A program made the translations under genes and the position numbers. Shown piece by piece: positions 38,880 to 49,985 of a stretch of DNA of 64,000 nt. How positions within the stretch are numbered: position 1 is the stretch's first letter; the number at the start of each line of letters is the position of its first letter. Under the pieces are notes generated by a model. That model searched no databases. It was not told the DNA's origin and saw nothing but the letters and a program-made list of their open reading frames with translations. Origin of the DNA: Trochalopteron elliotii (Eukaryota > Chordata > Aves > Passeriformes > Leiothrichidae); NCBI GenBank assembly GCA_024734555.1, contig JANPWX010019233.1, forward strand, positions 373,183 to 437,182. The letters are read 5' to 3'.

Positions 38880-39353
38880 TAATGCGGGTCATCATCAGAA
38901 GAAGTGGTGAGGGATTTTCTGTCTTGGTATCACAGGAAGCAAGTGTTTTCCTGCCTTTTCTGCCTGCCAGGGCAGCAGCATCTGGATGATTTCCCTGAGC
39001 TCCCTACCAGCAGCTCGTACTCCAATTTCATATTGCAGTCAAGAGCCTTCTGCTCTTCAGGGAGAGTGGCCCTGGCAGTGGGGGCTGCTCAGAAGAATGT
39101 GCCCGTGTCTCTGTCCTGTCCCCAGCTGGCCCTGGGAGCCCCACTGCTGGCTGACAGAACAACAGGCAGCAAGAAGCTGCCAGCACAGCTGCTCTCTGCT
39201 CCCAGGAGACCCCCTTCTTCTGGGACTCCTCAGTGAATGTCTTGCCTACGCTGTTAATCAGGACCCAATTTTTTTAATTCTCTCTCCCCCTGCTTTTAGG
39301 AAAAAAACAACCAAAAAAGCAAAACCCAAAACCAAAAAGAATCAAAAATCCAA
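38880..39353 (+). other. GC-rich island with A/C-rich tail, origin unknown
   Basis: About 350 bp (38900-39240) are clearly GC-richer than the surrounding intron and rich in CTG/CAG-type words. A plus-strand frame of 110 codons (38904-39236) and an overlapping second frame both stay open, but I recognise no protein. About 60 bp further on is an A/C-rich tract (39300-39353) that could be a decayed poly(A) tail. It may be a retroposed transcript fragment, part of an old LTR, or a regulatory element. I do not call a gene. Confidence 0.4.
39300..39353. repeat. A/C-rich low-complexity tract
   Basis: A-runs interrupted by C or CC (ACAACCAAAAAAG, CAAAACCCAAAACC). It has the same composition as the reverse complement of the G/T tracts. 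Confidence 0.75.
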
Positions 39354-41529
39354 CTGTGTGTGCAAGACTGCAGATGTTGTTGGGCTCATTGTTTAGATAA
39401 TATCAGTATTTCTGTTTTGTTTATCTTCTGCCAGGGTAGCCATGAAGACATTAGCAGAGATGGTGTTGGAGACACAGCTCCTAAGCCTGTCACTTTCTGT
39501 GTCAGTGGAGGCTGCACTGAAGGGACTTGTCAGAAGAGACCTAGCTCTGCAAATTAGTTTGTAACAGTTGGCTGCTTCGGAAAAAGAAAATTTTCTTCAT
39601 TGCCAGATCCCACCTCATCAATATTGTATTGCTTTCACTCTCCCTGAGAAGCCAGAGTAGGCATAGTGCATCTCTACCTATTTGCACAGCACATCAGAGA
39701 GTTTTAATGTCATTATACTGCCTAGAATGGAAGTTGCATTAAAAAATGCTTTAGGAATTGGGCTTCCTGCATCTTTTTAATGTTATTGCACTGGAAGGAA
39801 TGATTGCAATTAGTAACAAATATCATTAGGGGAAAAGCAAGAACTAATTCGCTTCTTTCACCAGAAATAAATTAAAAAGGTCTTGTGTCTGAAAGAAGTG
39901 CTACATACAATGGAAAAGCTTACAAAACTTAAATAGTTCTCAATTATATTTGAATACTTGGTCTTAGTTCAACTGTATTTTCTATATGAATAAAGGAATA
40001 GTATTTTACCCATAATTTAGATATATGTTTTGTTTGCTGTGTCTGGTAATGTAGTTTTACGTCGAGATAGAGGACATCTTGTTTCACATCTGTACTAGGG
40101 CAGAGAACAGATCTGGTACCTCCTCGGATTACTAGTTTTTGTGACAGGACAAATGGAGATAATGAATTTGGAGGATCCGGATTTCTTTTATAATTTGCTG
40201 TAATGGCCCTGTACAAAACTGCTGTGCGTAACTGCAGGAGGTAGGAAGCAATGACCTCTAGAAGTAGAAAGAAAATCAAAGCTGATGATTCCCCTAAGAG
40301 ATTATTCAGATTCTCTGTCTTTACTAAATAAGCAGCAGTTCGTGTAATCTATCTGAAATATTTCTCTCTTTAAGAGTTCTCTAGGGACTGGAAAAGTGGA
40401 TGTTCTTTGAATATTACTCTCTAATCCTACCACAGACTAAGGACAAAGAGGAGAAAAAAATTCACTTTGTCCACCCACTTACTCTTCTGGATTTAGGGGG
40501 TTTTGGTTTTGTTTGGTTTGACTGGGTTTCTTTGCTTTTTTGTGTGTTTTGTTTTGTTGTTTGGTTAGCTTTGTTTGGGTTCTTTACTGCAATGTATTTG
40601 CTTATGCTTAAACATAACATTGCTATTGCAATGCTGCTATATTGCAATTGCTGCCATGGCAAACCTTGAAACCATGTTGGATTCAGCTTGCACTTCTCTT
40701 GTGATTCCCTTGTGAAGCATGTTATTCTCCCTCTAAACAGGCTGCCATGCAGTGTTCTTGGCTACTTCTTTACAACACTTAGTGCCATTACCAAGATAAG
40801 GAATGTACTTCTTAGTCCTGAGAAATATGTGAAAGAAAGCACATACTCAGATAAATACAGCTACAGCTTTAAAAATGCAGTTAAGTATTATCAAGAAATA
40901 CAGTTAACTATTCAAATCAAATTCATATTTGCAACATATCTCACACAAGGAAACGAGCAGGTTTTGCAATTTCAGATTATGCTTATTCTAAAATGTGAAT
41001 CATCTCGTGGCAGATAACTTTCAAAACTTTCCCCTTAAAGACAAAACAAAATACTGAAATAATGCTACCACCTCACAGTCCAAATTATTTTTGCACAAAA
41101 GTGTCCACATTTATTGTTTCTGTGTGCTGGTCTAGCCGATTGTATTAGTTTTCTCTACAGATTTTTGCCTTTTGGGATTTTGTTTTTTCCCCGGGAAGTA
41201 AATGTTTGTATTTCATATGGTTAGTCTGAAACCATCTGGTAGGCTGAGCCAGACTCATACAACACTAAGTATGCACTAACTCCAGCCTTACTGGTGTTGC
41301 TGGCTGCCATGTGTGGTTTTCAAACTATCCAGTGATAAAAATCCTGAATGTCAGACATGTAGAATGTCTTTTCCCTTATAAATTACCAGTGGTATTTGGA
41401 AAAGTGCACCAGTATTTGAATTGCTACCTTTTTCCAGGGCCACAGGCTTTTTTATTTTCCTCTGTCTGGATGCATGTGTGTGAAGAACTTTACTTAATGT
41501 CTTGAACATAATGAGAAAGAAGTTCTTCA
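39354..41529 (+). other. Intron sequence, nothing recognised apart from a G/T tract
   Basis: AT-rich, with short chance frames only. The G/T tract at 40494-40583 is listed separately. Confidence 0.55.
40494..40583. repeat. G/T-rich low-complexity tract
   Basis: About 90 bp made almost entirely of G and T on the plus strand, with irregular TTTGG/TTTTG units. It gives a spurious hydrophobic reading frame and should not be taken as coding. Confidence 0.85.
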
Positions 41530-41790
41530 CTGTTGTAGGCATCTGGGGCTCATCTGGTCCAGCCTCCTGGTAAGCAAAACAAATTTCAAATTGCTCAGCT
41601 GAGTTCTGAGAACCTTCAAGGAGGTACTGCTTGGGCACTCTGTCCTTGTGTTGATGACCCCAATAGGATTTTTTTTACCTTTGTACATTAGGAATTGTGC
41701 TTATTGCTACTTGCAACCACTGCATCTTGTCCTTTTGCTGTGCCTCTGAACAAACTCTGACACTGTCTTTTCTGCAAGTTCCTTTTGGTT
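41530..41790 (-). mobile_element. Degraded CR1-like fragment, minus strand
   Basis: TCATCTGGTCCAGCCTCCTG near 41550 resembles the reversed CR1 3' UTR phrase usually reading ATCTAGTCCAACC..., and CATCTTGTCCTTTTGCTGTG near 41725 resembles the CTTGTCCTATTGCTA phrase. The order and spacing fit a minus-strand CR1, but divergence is high and the ends are uncertain. Confidence 0.5.
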
Positions 41791-42969
41791 GTGGAGCACA
41801 TCAGTTACCTCCTGCCTTTAACGTTCTTTAGTCTGCATAAACCAGTTCCCTTATCTGCTCATCATGTGTCATATGCTCCTGTACTGAGCTTTTCATGTTT
41901 GTCCTGATACTGAAGTTAACTTCCACAGAGCAGATTAATGTGAGTATTGAATATCAGGATCCCTTGTTAATACTGACTTAGCTAACAAAACCAAGAAAGA
42001 AATAACATATATGTAACGGCTATTTACCTTTCACATTCTAAAATGAAATAACCCTGGCTCTTCTATTGTCTTAACCTTCCATACAGTTTTCAGCTTGTAT
42101 GATCTGCCTTACATGTAGATGTAATTGCCGTGTCTGACTACCCAGCGTCATCAAGTCTATGATCATACCATTCAGTCTTGTTCCACCTTTTATACCAGTG
42201 TCACCCAAATTCCCCCCAGAATCAGGCTGAATGGCTGAACCAGACAAAATGCTAGGAGTAGTATTTGAGGACCAGAATTCCCTAAGGCTACTTCTTTTGA
42301 GCACAGAAGTTTGGGTATTGGCAGAGCATTCTGCATCAGTTTATTGGTACAACTGCCATTAGGTCACAGTATTCTTTATGGTTTTCAGAATGAGCCAGTT
42401 GCAAATCTACCTAAGACAATAACCTGGTTCACCTTTGAATTACACATGCAGTCTCTCAGGGAAGTGTGTTAACTGTAATTAGAGCAGATCCTGAGTGTAA
42501 CATACAGAATTCTGCAAGGTCTTATATGCAACTTTATTCAATTGACTTCGAATTTAGACAGAGGAAATCAGGCCAAAAATACCATCCTGAGTTTTAAATT
42601 TGAATCAGTTTGTAGATTATATGGAAGAAAAAGTGTTCTTTCTTCTGTGGATTCCATTATTTTCCCAGGTCATGGACACTGTTATAAGGTAGCAACCAAT
42701 AAAACATTTTATTGTTAGATTGTAATTTTTAGCAGTGAGAAGAACAGAAACAGAAATGCTGAGAATGGTAGCTTCTCTCAAATTCAGTTTGGAGCATTAC
42801 GGCACTTTCTTCAATATATAAGTTCTTGTCAACTACTCCCTCTTTGATTTCCTCTCTTATAGTAGTCTTAAATCAGTTTTTTAAAAAGTTATTAGTCTTC
42901 AAATGTGGTGTGTGTATGTGAGTTCTGTGATATAGAAAATGCAATATTTTTGAGTATGTGTAAGTATAC

Positions 42970-42984
42970 TATATATATATATAT
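42970..42984. repeat. (TA)n run
   Basis: Seven TA units flanked by further AT-rich sequence. Confidence 0.9.
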
Positions 42985-43530
42985 AAATATTGTAACAAGC
43001 AGACCTGAGTTAGTTCCTGAGAATAGAACATAGCAAGGTATTAAAAAAAGTTTCTTGCTTTCCTTATCTTTTCCTTACCTCCCATGACCAACAGAGCTGG
43101 AGAAATCACTTATGACAAGTCACCATGGTTTGGCTGTTTTGTCTATTTGTCCTAAAACAGCATTGAATAAAATGCTTTCAGCCCCCAAGCCAAACTCAGT
43201 AGCTCTCATGTGTTTGTGCATACACAGATTTGTTGATCACTTTGGTCATAATCTCAGTCCCAGCAGGAGCTGCTGAATTCATTATTCTACCCATAAAGAA
43301 AAATCCCAAGCTTTTGGAGTTTGGATTTCTCCCACTAGATTCAATACTCAAGGATGACTTAATTGCCTATGCAAAATTTATGACAGCAGAAATTAATTTC
43401 CATCACTGTCTGTGCCTAACCTGTGTTTGCAAAACATGGGAGGAAAAAAGAAAGGATTTTTTTTTCACATTGGCTGGCCACATGAAGTTAATCTGATTTT
43501 TTTAATTCTTAAAGACGGTGCCTTCATGGC

Positions 43531-43546
43531 AAAAAAAAAAAAAAAA
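43531..43546. repeat. Poly-A run (A16)
   Basis: Sixteen A on the plus strand; no retroposon was recognised immediately upstream. Confidence 0.9.
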
Positions 43547-45136
43547 GTGGAGCAGAAGGAGTGGAACTGTGCCTAAGTTGCTGGGTTTTGAGCTTTTAAG
43601 TTGAATTGGTCTAGCTCAATAGACCTAATGCAGCTGAAAATTAACCATTTCCCTGTTCTAAGCAAGAGCTTAAATATGAACTGAAAATATCACAATAAAA
43701 ACTGAAAGTTGTTCTTCTAATAAGAATTACAGCTAAATCTTTCTTTCTTCTATTATGCCATTTAAAAGTAGATGAAAAAAAAACCCTTTAATAGATGATA
43801 ACTGCTTTCCAATAGTGGCTATGCAAAACATATATTGCTTATTTGCTAAGCATGAAGATTGTTGCATAAGGCATAAAAGCAATCTGTGCCTCAAAGAACA
43901 TTTTAATCTAACAACACAGATGTTGAGTAGGCAAAACATGCCAGAGTCCCCAGCAGTAGGTATTTTTCATGAAATTTCAAATTAATATAATTTATTCAAT
44001 GTTTCTGGGCTGAGTTGAAAAGGTCTTGACTAAGTACTTACTGAGATGAGTCCATTTACTGCATTCTATGAAAATATACTTAATCTGAGAAGTGTTTAGA
44101 AGGGTTTCATCTGGCGTCATCAGATCAATGAGTGACTGAACTATGTCTTTGAAATGACTTGCTTTAATGAAGATGCTAGTTAATACTTTGGATATGAAGA
44201 GGGAATGTTATTATGTGTTATAAATTTCAACAGCTCCTTCTTGCTTTGATTTTCTCTTTCATAGCTGCACTGTATAGGACTAAGTATACTGTTTGAAATC
44301 GAGGAGACTACCTGTTGGCTTCCTATAGATACAGATGTTTGGGATACTAAGTCAAAATAGAATTTGTCTTAACTGCCTTGAAAATGTAGGCTTTGTTAGG
44401 CAGAGATGTGAAACCCGTGCAGCTGCAGTCTAGGGAAAGGCATGTTTTAAATACCAAAGCTTTCTCTGTGACATTAAGTGTTCTAAAAACAAAATAAAAA
44501 CCAAACCCCATAGTGTTTGCTCTTTTGGGTGCCCAAAATAAAATGTATGTTGGCATGAATCTGTCTCTGGCAGACAGATCATGCAACTGCTTATTTCACA
44601 AGTTTTGTGAAAATTGGTTATCTGTGAAGCTCTCAGACAACAGCAAAGATAGTTGCAAAAAATCATTGGCATAGACTGTTTCTCATTTACAGTCTTATGC
44701 AAGAGAGAAGAAAATGGATATCTACTGATTTCCATAAACAGTTCTTGTGCATTTAAATGAGAAATAGCTGTGTGCTAAAAGGCTGAGTTTTCCTGTAACT
44801 GGAACTTGACAATAGTTATTTTTTAAATTCCATTACAATTTCATGATGAAAAGTTATTGATTGCATTTTCCTACTGATGTATGAAAAACTATCCTTGGCT
44901 GCAGGTATAGAATTGTCTTCTGACTTTCTCTCTTGAAAGGTTTTAGCACTCTAAGGATTAGGAATAGGAGAACTAGCTTCAAATGGATACTGAAAACCAG
45001 CAGCAAGTGGTGGCTGGCAGGGGTGGGGTAGAGTCTCTTCCATGCATGAGAGAGGTACTGTCAGTGCAGCTTCCCCATGCTTGAGCTGAGGGCACGGGAT
45101 GGGGGAGTTGGGACCTGGATTACTGCTTCAGATTTC

Positions 45137-45180
45137 AACAAAAAAAAAATTTAAACAAACAAACAAAACACCAAAGAATA
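45137..45180. repeat. A/C-rich low-complexity tract
   Basis: An A10 run, then (AAAC)n units, grading into CCACACCACCC. It follows a G-rich patch and may be an old retroposon tail. Confidence 0.7.
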
Positions 45181-45751
45181 CCACACCACCCACAACCCTT
45201 TCCCCTCCCCTCCCAAGTAGCACCTGGAAGTTGGCCTGGAAGTTGGATTGGGTTGTATGCACCCCACCAAGACTAAGAAAATACTTTTTCACATATATGT
45301 GAGTGATCTTCTGGATTCTCACCTTGCTCTCCTAGTATTCATGCCACACTGAAACTGCTGCAGTAATGGGAAAGTTTAAGTTTCACCCAGCATTTGTGGC
45401 AGTACAAACTCAGAAGTGACTGGCATTGAGGGGGATGATAAACACATAAGGCTTATTCTCAATCCATGAGACTTGATGGATCTGGTATGGGCCAGTGGAT
45501 TTTATAATGTTATACAGGAGTTCACCTACAGGACAAGTAAATTCTTCAGTTTAAATAGTGGAAATGCAGCCTCCTTAGGCCATGGCAGAATGCTTGCCTT
45601 CTCAGTGTGGGAGAGGGTCAAGTGCTTAATATGCGAATGATGTGTACTCCTTTTCTAATCTTGTTATTTTGTTCCTTTTGTGGCTTTATATGATGAAGGT
45701 GATGGCAAAAATCAGTTTTTTCCTTTGACCCAAATACTGCTTCTTGTGGCT

Positions 45752-45800
45752 CTTTATTTGGTTGGGGTTTTTATGGTTTTTTGTTTTTTTTTTTTTTGGT
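45752..45800. repeat. T-rich/G-rich low-complexity tract
   Basis: GGTTGGGGTTTTT grading into a T15 run followed by GGTC. Confidence 0.7.
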
Positions 45801-46884
45801 CTTTTATCAAGAGAAGCAGAGATCTAAAGAAATCAATACATTATTTTTTTTCTTCCTGAAAATATAAGATACTAGCCTTCAGAAATAACAAAATATCTTC
45901 TAAAACTTACTTTTTGAATGGGAAATATCTTGTGCTTAAAGATTGCCTAGTTCACTTGAAGGAAGTTAAAAGTACTTTGCTTTATGTAAAGCCATTCTTT
46001 ATTACATTCTTGATAGGATTAAAATCAGCTGTAAGCAACAGTATTTTAATTAAATTTTATTTAAGCACAATGTTAAGCCAGTGCTTGTGAATCAAAATCT
46101 TTATGCACACTCTGATCCTACTTCTTTTCCAGTTCTGTTTTCATTCCTCCTACTAGTATCAAATAAAAAAGACACAAATCAATATAGCCCATTTAGAGGC
46201 TGGCAGTGAAATATAAATCACTAAATACAAGTGTAATCATGTATAGAAACAGAAAGTATATTTATATCTCTTTCCATATGAATGCACAGGCATGCATTAA
46301 TTTCTGAATTCAATTGAGCAGTTTAGTTCATATCACATCTCTGTTTCTAGCTTAGATTTTAGCACACTGAGGAGCTTTCTGATGATTTGTTTATGTCTTT
46401 CTCCTGTCCTTAATTAGTAGATGTATAATATTTATATTAAATTAAACTTCATGGTACCAGCCAGAACCTTTAAGTCTTCAAATTGAAACATACAGCAAAT
46501 CCCATCTTGTTCAGCCAGACTGAATGTAAAGTTTGAGGTTGATGCTTCAGTGCACCATCTTTGTGTCTGAGTAATCTGCTTAGCACTGAACCACATGCAT
46601 AAACAAGTTCTGCAGCCAGTTTGAAATAATTCTAATGATTTCTGTAGATATATCTGTGTCAAAGTATCTCATGCTTAGATCTGTGAAGACACAGAAATGG
46701 TATGCATGCTTTGGAATGCTTGATTTGACTGGTGGCAGTGGCTTTCCATGTTATCCACTTGTTGGGATCCTGTAGAAGCTAGGAAACACAGAAGAAGGCA
46801 GTAACCACACTATCTGGCAGTACCCTGCAGCTTCTACTGTTGCATCTTTATAGATGAAAAGGAGTTTATCCTATTTTTTCTTTA

Positions 46885-47045
46885 GTTTGCTTTTGTTTGG
46901 TTGGGGGGGTGTTTGTTTGTTTTGGTGGGTTTGTTTGGTTTGGTTTGGTTTTTGGGGGGTTTTGTTTGTTTGGTTGGTTGGTTTTGGTGGGGTTTCTTTC
47001 TGTTTTGGTTTTGATTTGGGTTTTTCTTCTTGTTGTTATTGTTGC
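46885..47045. repeat. Long G/T-rich tract with G-runs
   Basis: About 160 bp almost free of A and C on the plus strand, with irregular TTTGG units and G-runs of 7, 3, 6 and 4. The complementary strand is A/C-rich. Both strands give apparent reading frames that are artefacts of composition. Confidence 0.85.
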
Positions 47046-48482
47046 TTCCAATGTTGAATTAGCAAACAAATCTCATTGTCCAGAAGTTTGAAAATTCAAA
47101 TTGACAAAATTTACATATGTTCTCCATGGAAACTTGCCATTATAGGAAATCTCTGTTGTTCCATGAGAAAGAAAAACAATGTTTTGGCTGATTTTAGGAA
47201 AAACAAGCTGGTCAAACTATTAGTGATAAATAGACCATTCACCAATTTGGACTTTTGCATATATATGCTTCTACAGGTAAGGTAGCTATTTGTATGTATC
47301 AAGTGCAATAACTGTACCAGGGCAGATAATATCAGCCAGTAGACTGCTTATTAATGTTGCATAGTAAATTATAATTTTGACACATAATAGGATTTCCGTA
47401 CTTTGAGAGAAGAGAAAGTGAATAAACAGGAAATGGAGAAGTTTAAACTATGGAGTCTTTCATTCACAGAAGAGTAGTGTGAAAAGGATATATTAATATT
47501 TTCATTTCAGAGCCAGCTTTGAGAAGTTGCTGTTAGAAAAAGTAGGGCTGGTAGTATTTTAGAAAGAAATTTAAACAGAATTTTCTGTGGAAATGAGAAC
47601 TACAAGAAAACAGACATGTTTGGTATTTCTGTATGTTACGTCTGTAACAATAGGAGTAGCTGGTTCTGCCTGTTTTCCTTAACCTCTGGCTCCCTGCCCA
47701 TTTTTCCTGGTTCTAGTTCCAATGAGTTTGGTCACTTACCCTACACAACGTTTCTCATCAGCTGGGGTGTTTAACCCAGTCATCATCACCACTACTGAAT
47801 AATACCTGCAGGGTGTTTGCTAGGAAAGGCTTGGTCACATTTTAGGCCATGGTTAATTTCTTAAAGCAAACATATTGTTCAATGTGTTTGCTGTAAGCAG
47901 GAAGTAGGAGAAGACCCCAAATGCTGAAGGACAATGCTGACTATTTAGAAGGTGAGGTGCTGCTGTCATTAGAGTTTTGTCATTATATGTGGTACATCCC
48001 TTAATGGTCCTAAAGGAACTGTGAGCTTTTGACACGAAGAAAACTATTATGAAGTTGTGGCTTTACATCCCTTTATTTTGCTTATTGACAATAAATTTCT
48101 TTTTTCATGCAGGAAGCAGTAAGGGGGAATACCTGTGATTCTAACAGATTAACACTGTTGAAGTCAGTTTTCCTGTAAATGGCTGCAGTACTCTCCAAAG
48201 CCTTTTCCATTTTACTGTACTGGAGGAAAGCAAGAGGGAAATGTTGTCTTCGTGTACATTCTCCAAAGACAGATGAGGCCCCATGATCAGTAGTTTCCAT
48301 GTCAGCTGCTTGGTGTGTAGATTTGCCATGCTCAGACATGCAGAATAGGGTCCCTTGCCCAAGGGAAGAGTCAGAAGTGGGGTTTAATGAGGAGACAAAA
48401 CATACCACACTGATTAGGTACAGTTTTCACTGTCAGATAAGGGTCCTGACCATGCCTGTTTGCACTTGAATGGTCCATTTCA

Positions 48483-48507
48483 CCCACCACCCCCGCCCCC
48501 ATGCCCC
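48483..48507 (-). other. Predicted G-quadruplex, minus strand
   Basis: On the minus strand there are G-runs of 4, 5, 5 and 3 separated by 3-4, 1 and 4 bases, a canonical four-tract arrangement with short loops. It sits inside a GC-richer segment (48470-48800) that is otherwise unexplained. Confidence 0.65.
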
Positions 48508-49479
48508 TCTTTTTTGGCTGTACTGCATGCTCTTTTGGCTCTCCTCCATGCTTATTTCCCCTCCATCCAACAAGGTCCCTCCTGGTTCTTCTGCTGAACA
48601 TCCCATAATAAATCTTTTACAAGCCCAAAACATTCTTACCAACACGAAGTCCCATGGCTCTGTTGTACACAGCCCCACAGCCTCTGTCAGGATGCAGTGA
48701 CAGTGGATGTGAGAATTGTTGGTGGGGCAGGCTGCTCTCCTGCTCTCGCTTGAGGAGCCCAGTCAGGAGGAGTTACCGTGGACCCCCACCTCATTTTCCC
48801 TTGTCTTCTTTTAGTTTGTGGAGAACTGCTTCAGAAACAAAACCTGTATTCTTTAGAAAAAATCCATTTGATTAAAAATCCAGGTAAATAATGGACTACT
48901 AGCATGAAAGGTGCTCTAAAAATATGTAAGAACTAGGGCTTGAGGCAGAGTGGGATGTGGTTTTTGATACTGCAAGGCCTGACTCCTGCTTAGGGATCAC
49001 CTGCAGCTGATTGGCCATCCAAGACTGTCCTGAAACAGAGGGCCCCAATCTAATGGGAAATCACTCTGAGAAATTTTCTCAGACAAGTTCTCCAGTAAGG
49101 TCCAGTAAGTAAGTGTTGGTAAATCTCACAAAAATTCTACACTGGCATTGTGACTGTTATGTTTTCAACACAATTCAGTGAAATGATTGAATTGAGTATG
49201 ATAGTGATTTTGATTTTCAGTTGTCAAATTAATATTTCATTTGATAACTATCAGATCTAAAAAAACTCTATTAGCATTGTTTAATGAAACTTTATATTTC
49301 TACTTTTATATATTTACCCTGACTAAAAGTGGGACTGTCTGCTGTCCAAAAGTGCATGTTACTTATAGGAAAGTACAGTAGTAGTCATAGTACCAACACC
49401 AGTACTCAGAAAGTCCTAGTACTTCTGCAGTAGTAGCAGTAGGGCAGTTTTATGTTACACATAATAAGGGCATTACTTT
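48508..49479 (+). other. Intron segment, partly GC-rich, unclassified
   Basis: The 48508-48800 part is GC-richer and contains an AATAAA at about 48609 followed by mixed sequence, loosely like an LTR R/U5 region. No TATA box, TG/CA ends or target duplication could be found. The rest is AT-rich, with nothing recognised. Confidence 0.4.
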
Positions 49480-49675
49480 GTGGATTCAGAGGCATTGGCA
49501 CAGGTTGCCCAGAGAAACTGTGAATGCCCCATCCCCGGAGAAGTGATCACAAGGCCAGGTTGGATGGGGCTATGAGAAACCTGGTCTCAGAGGAAGGTGT
49601 GCCTGCATTTGGTAGGGAGGTTGGAGCTAGAGGATCTCCAAGGCTCCGTACAACCCAACCTTTCTGTCATTCTAT
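49480..49675 (+). mobile_element. CR1 LINE 3' end fragment, plus strand
   Basis: GGCATTGGCACAGGTTGCCC near 49492, TGAATGCCCCATCCCCGGAG near 49522, CACAAGGCCAGGTTGGATGG near 49549 and the terminal TGTCATTCTATACTATAAC follow the CR1 3' UTR closely. Only about 195 bp are kept, a strong 5' truncation as is usual for CR1. Confidence 0.88.
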
Positions 49676-49854
49676 ACTATAACACAATATGCTACCATAG
49701 GATTGTAAAAGTTACATTTCCTAGATTATGTATGTATTGGTGACAGTATTTTCACAGTGCTTCTCAGCTGCAGGTCTTCTGTTTTATTAGTTCTTATTCT
49801 TAATCCCTTATCTCTTAGGGATAAAAAAAGAATAGTTTCATGTTACTAATGATT

Positions 49855-49985
49855 TGCAGATTGGGAAACTGGGGCAAAATGCCGGAAGATCTAAGTAAGA
49901 TTATTCAGGAATTTGTTGGCAGAGTAGCAGTTTCAACCTTCATTCGTCCCTCTGAAGGTCCAGCCATGCTGCAGTTTAGACACAA
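49855..49985 (-). mobile_element. MIR (CORE-SINE) fragment, minus strand
   Basis: TTTGCAGATTGGGAAACTGG near 49853, then GGCAAAATGCC, then GATTATTCAGGAATTTGTTG and GGCAGAGTAGCAGTTTCAACC reproduce, in order, the antisense of the MIR core (GATGAGGAAACTGAGGC ... CAGCTAGTAAGTGGCAGAGC ... TTCGAACCC). It is an ancient amniote SINE and is strongly diverged. The open frame across it (49840-50034) is therefore more likely chance than coding, although its edges resemble splice sites (see findings). Confidence 0.6.

Larger units (their letters stand above)
41791..48482 (+). other. Intron sequence, only simple repeats recognised
   Basis: No gene supported. Simple features are an AT dinucleotide run (42970-42984), an A16 run (43531-43546), an A/C-rich tract (45137-45180), a T-rich/G-rich tract (45752-45800) and a long G/T tract (46885-47045). 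A G-rich patch at about 45005-45115 is unexplained. Confidence 0.55.

Noticed and set aside
46854..47091. Overlapping hydrophobic or Thr/Lys/Asn-rich frames
   Set aside because: They are products of the G/T-rich tract; the amino acid composition is dictated by the low-complexity DNA.
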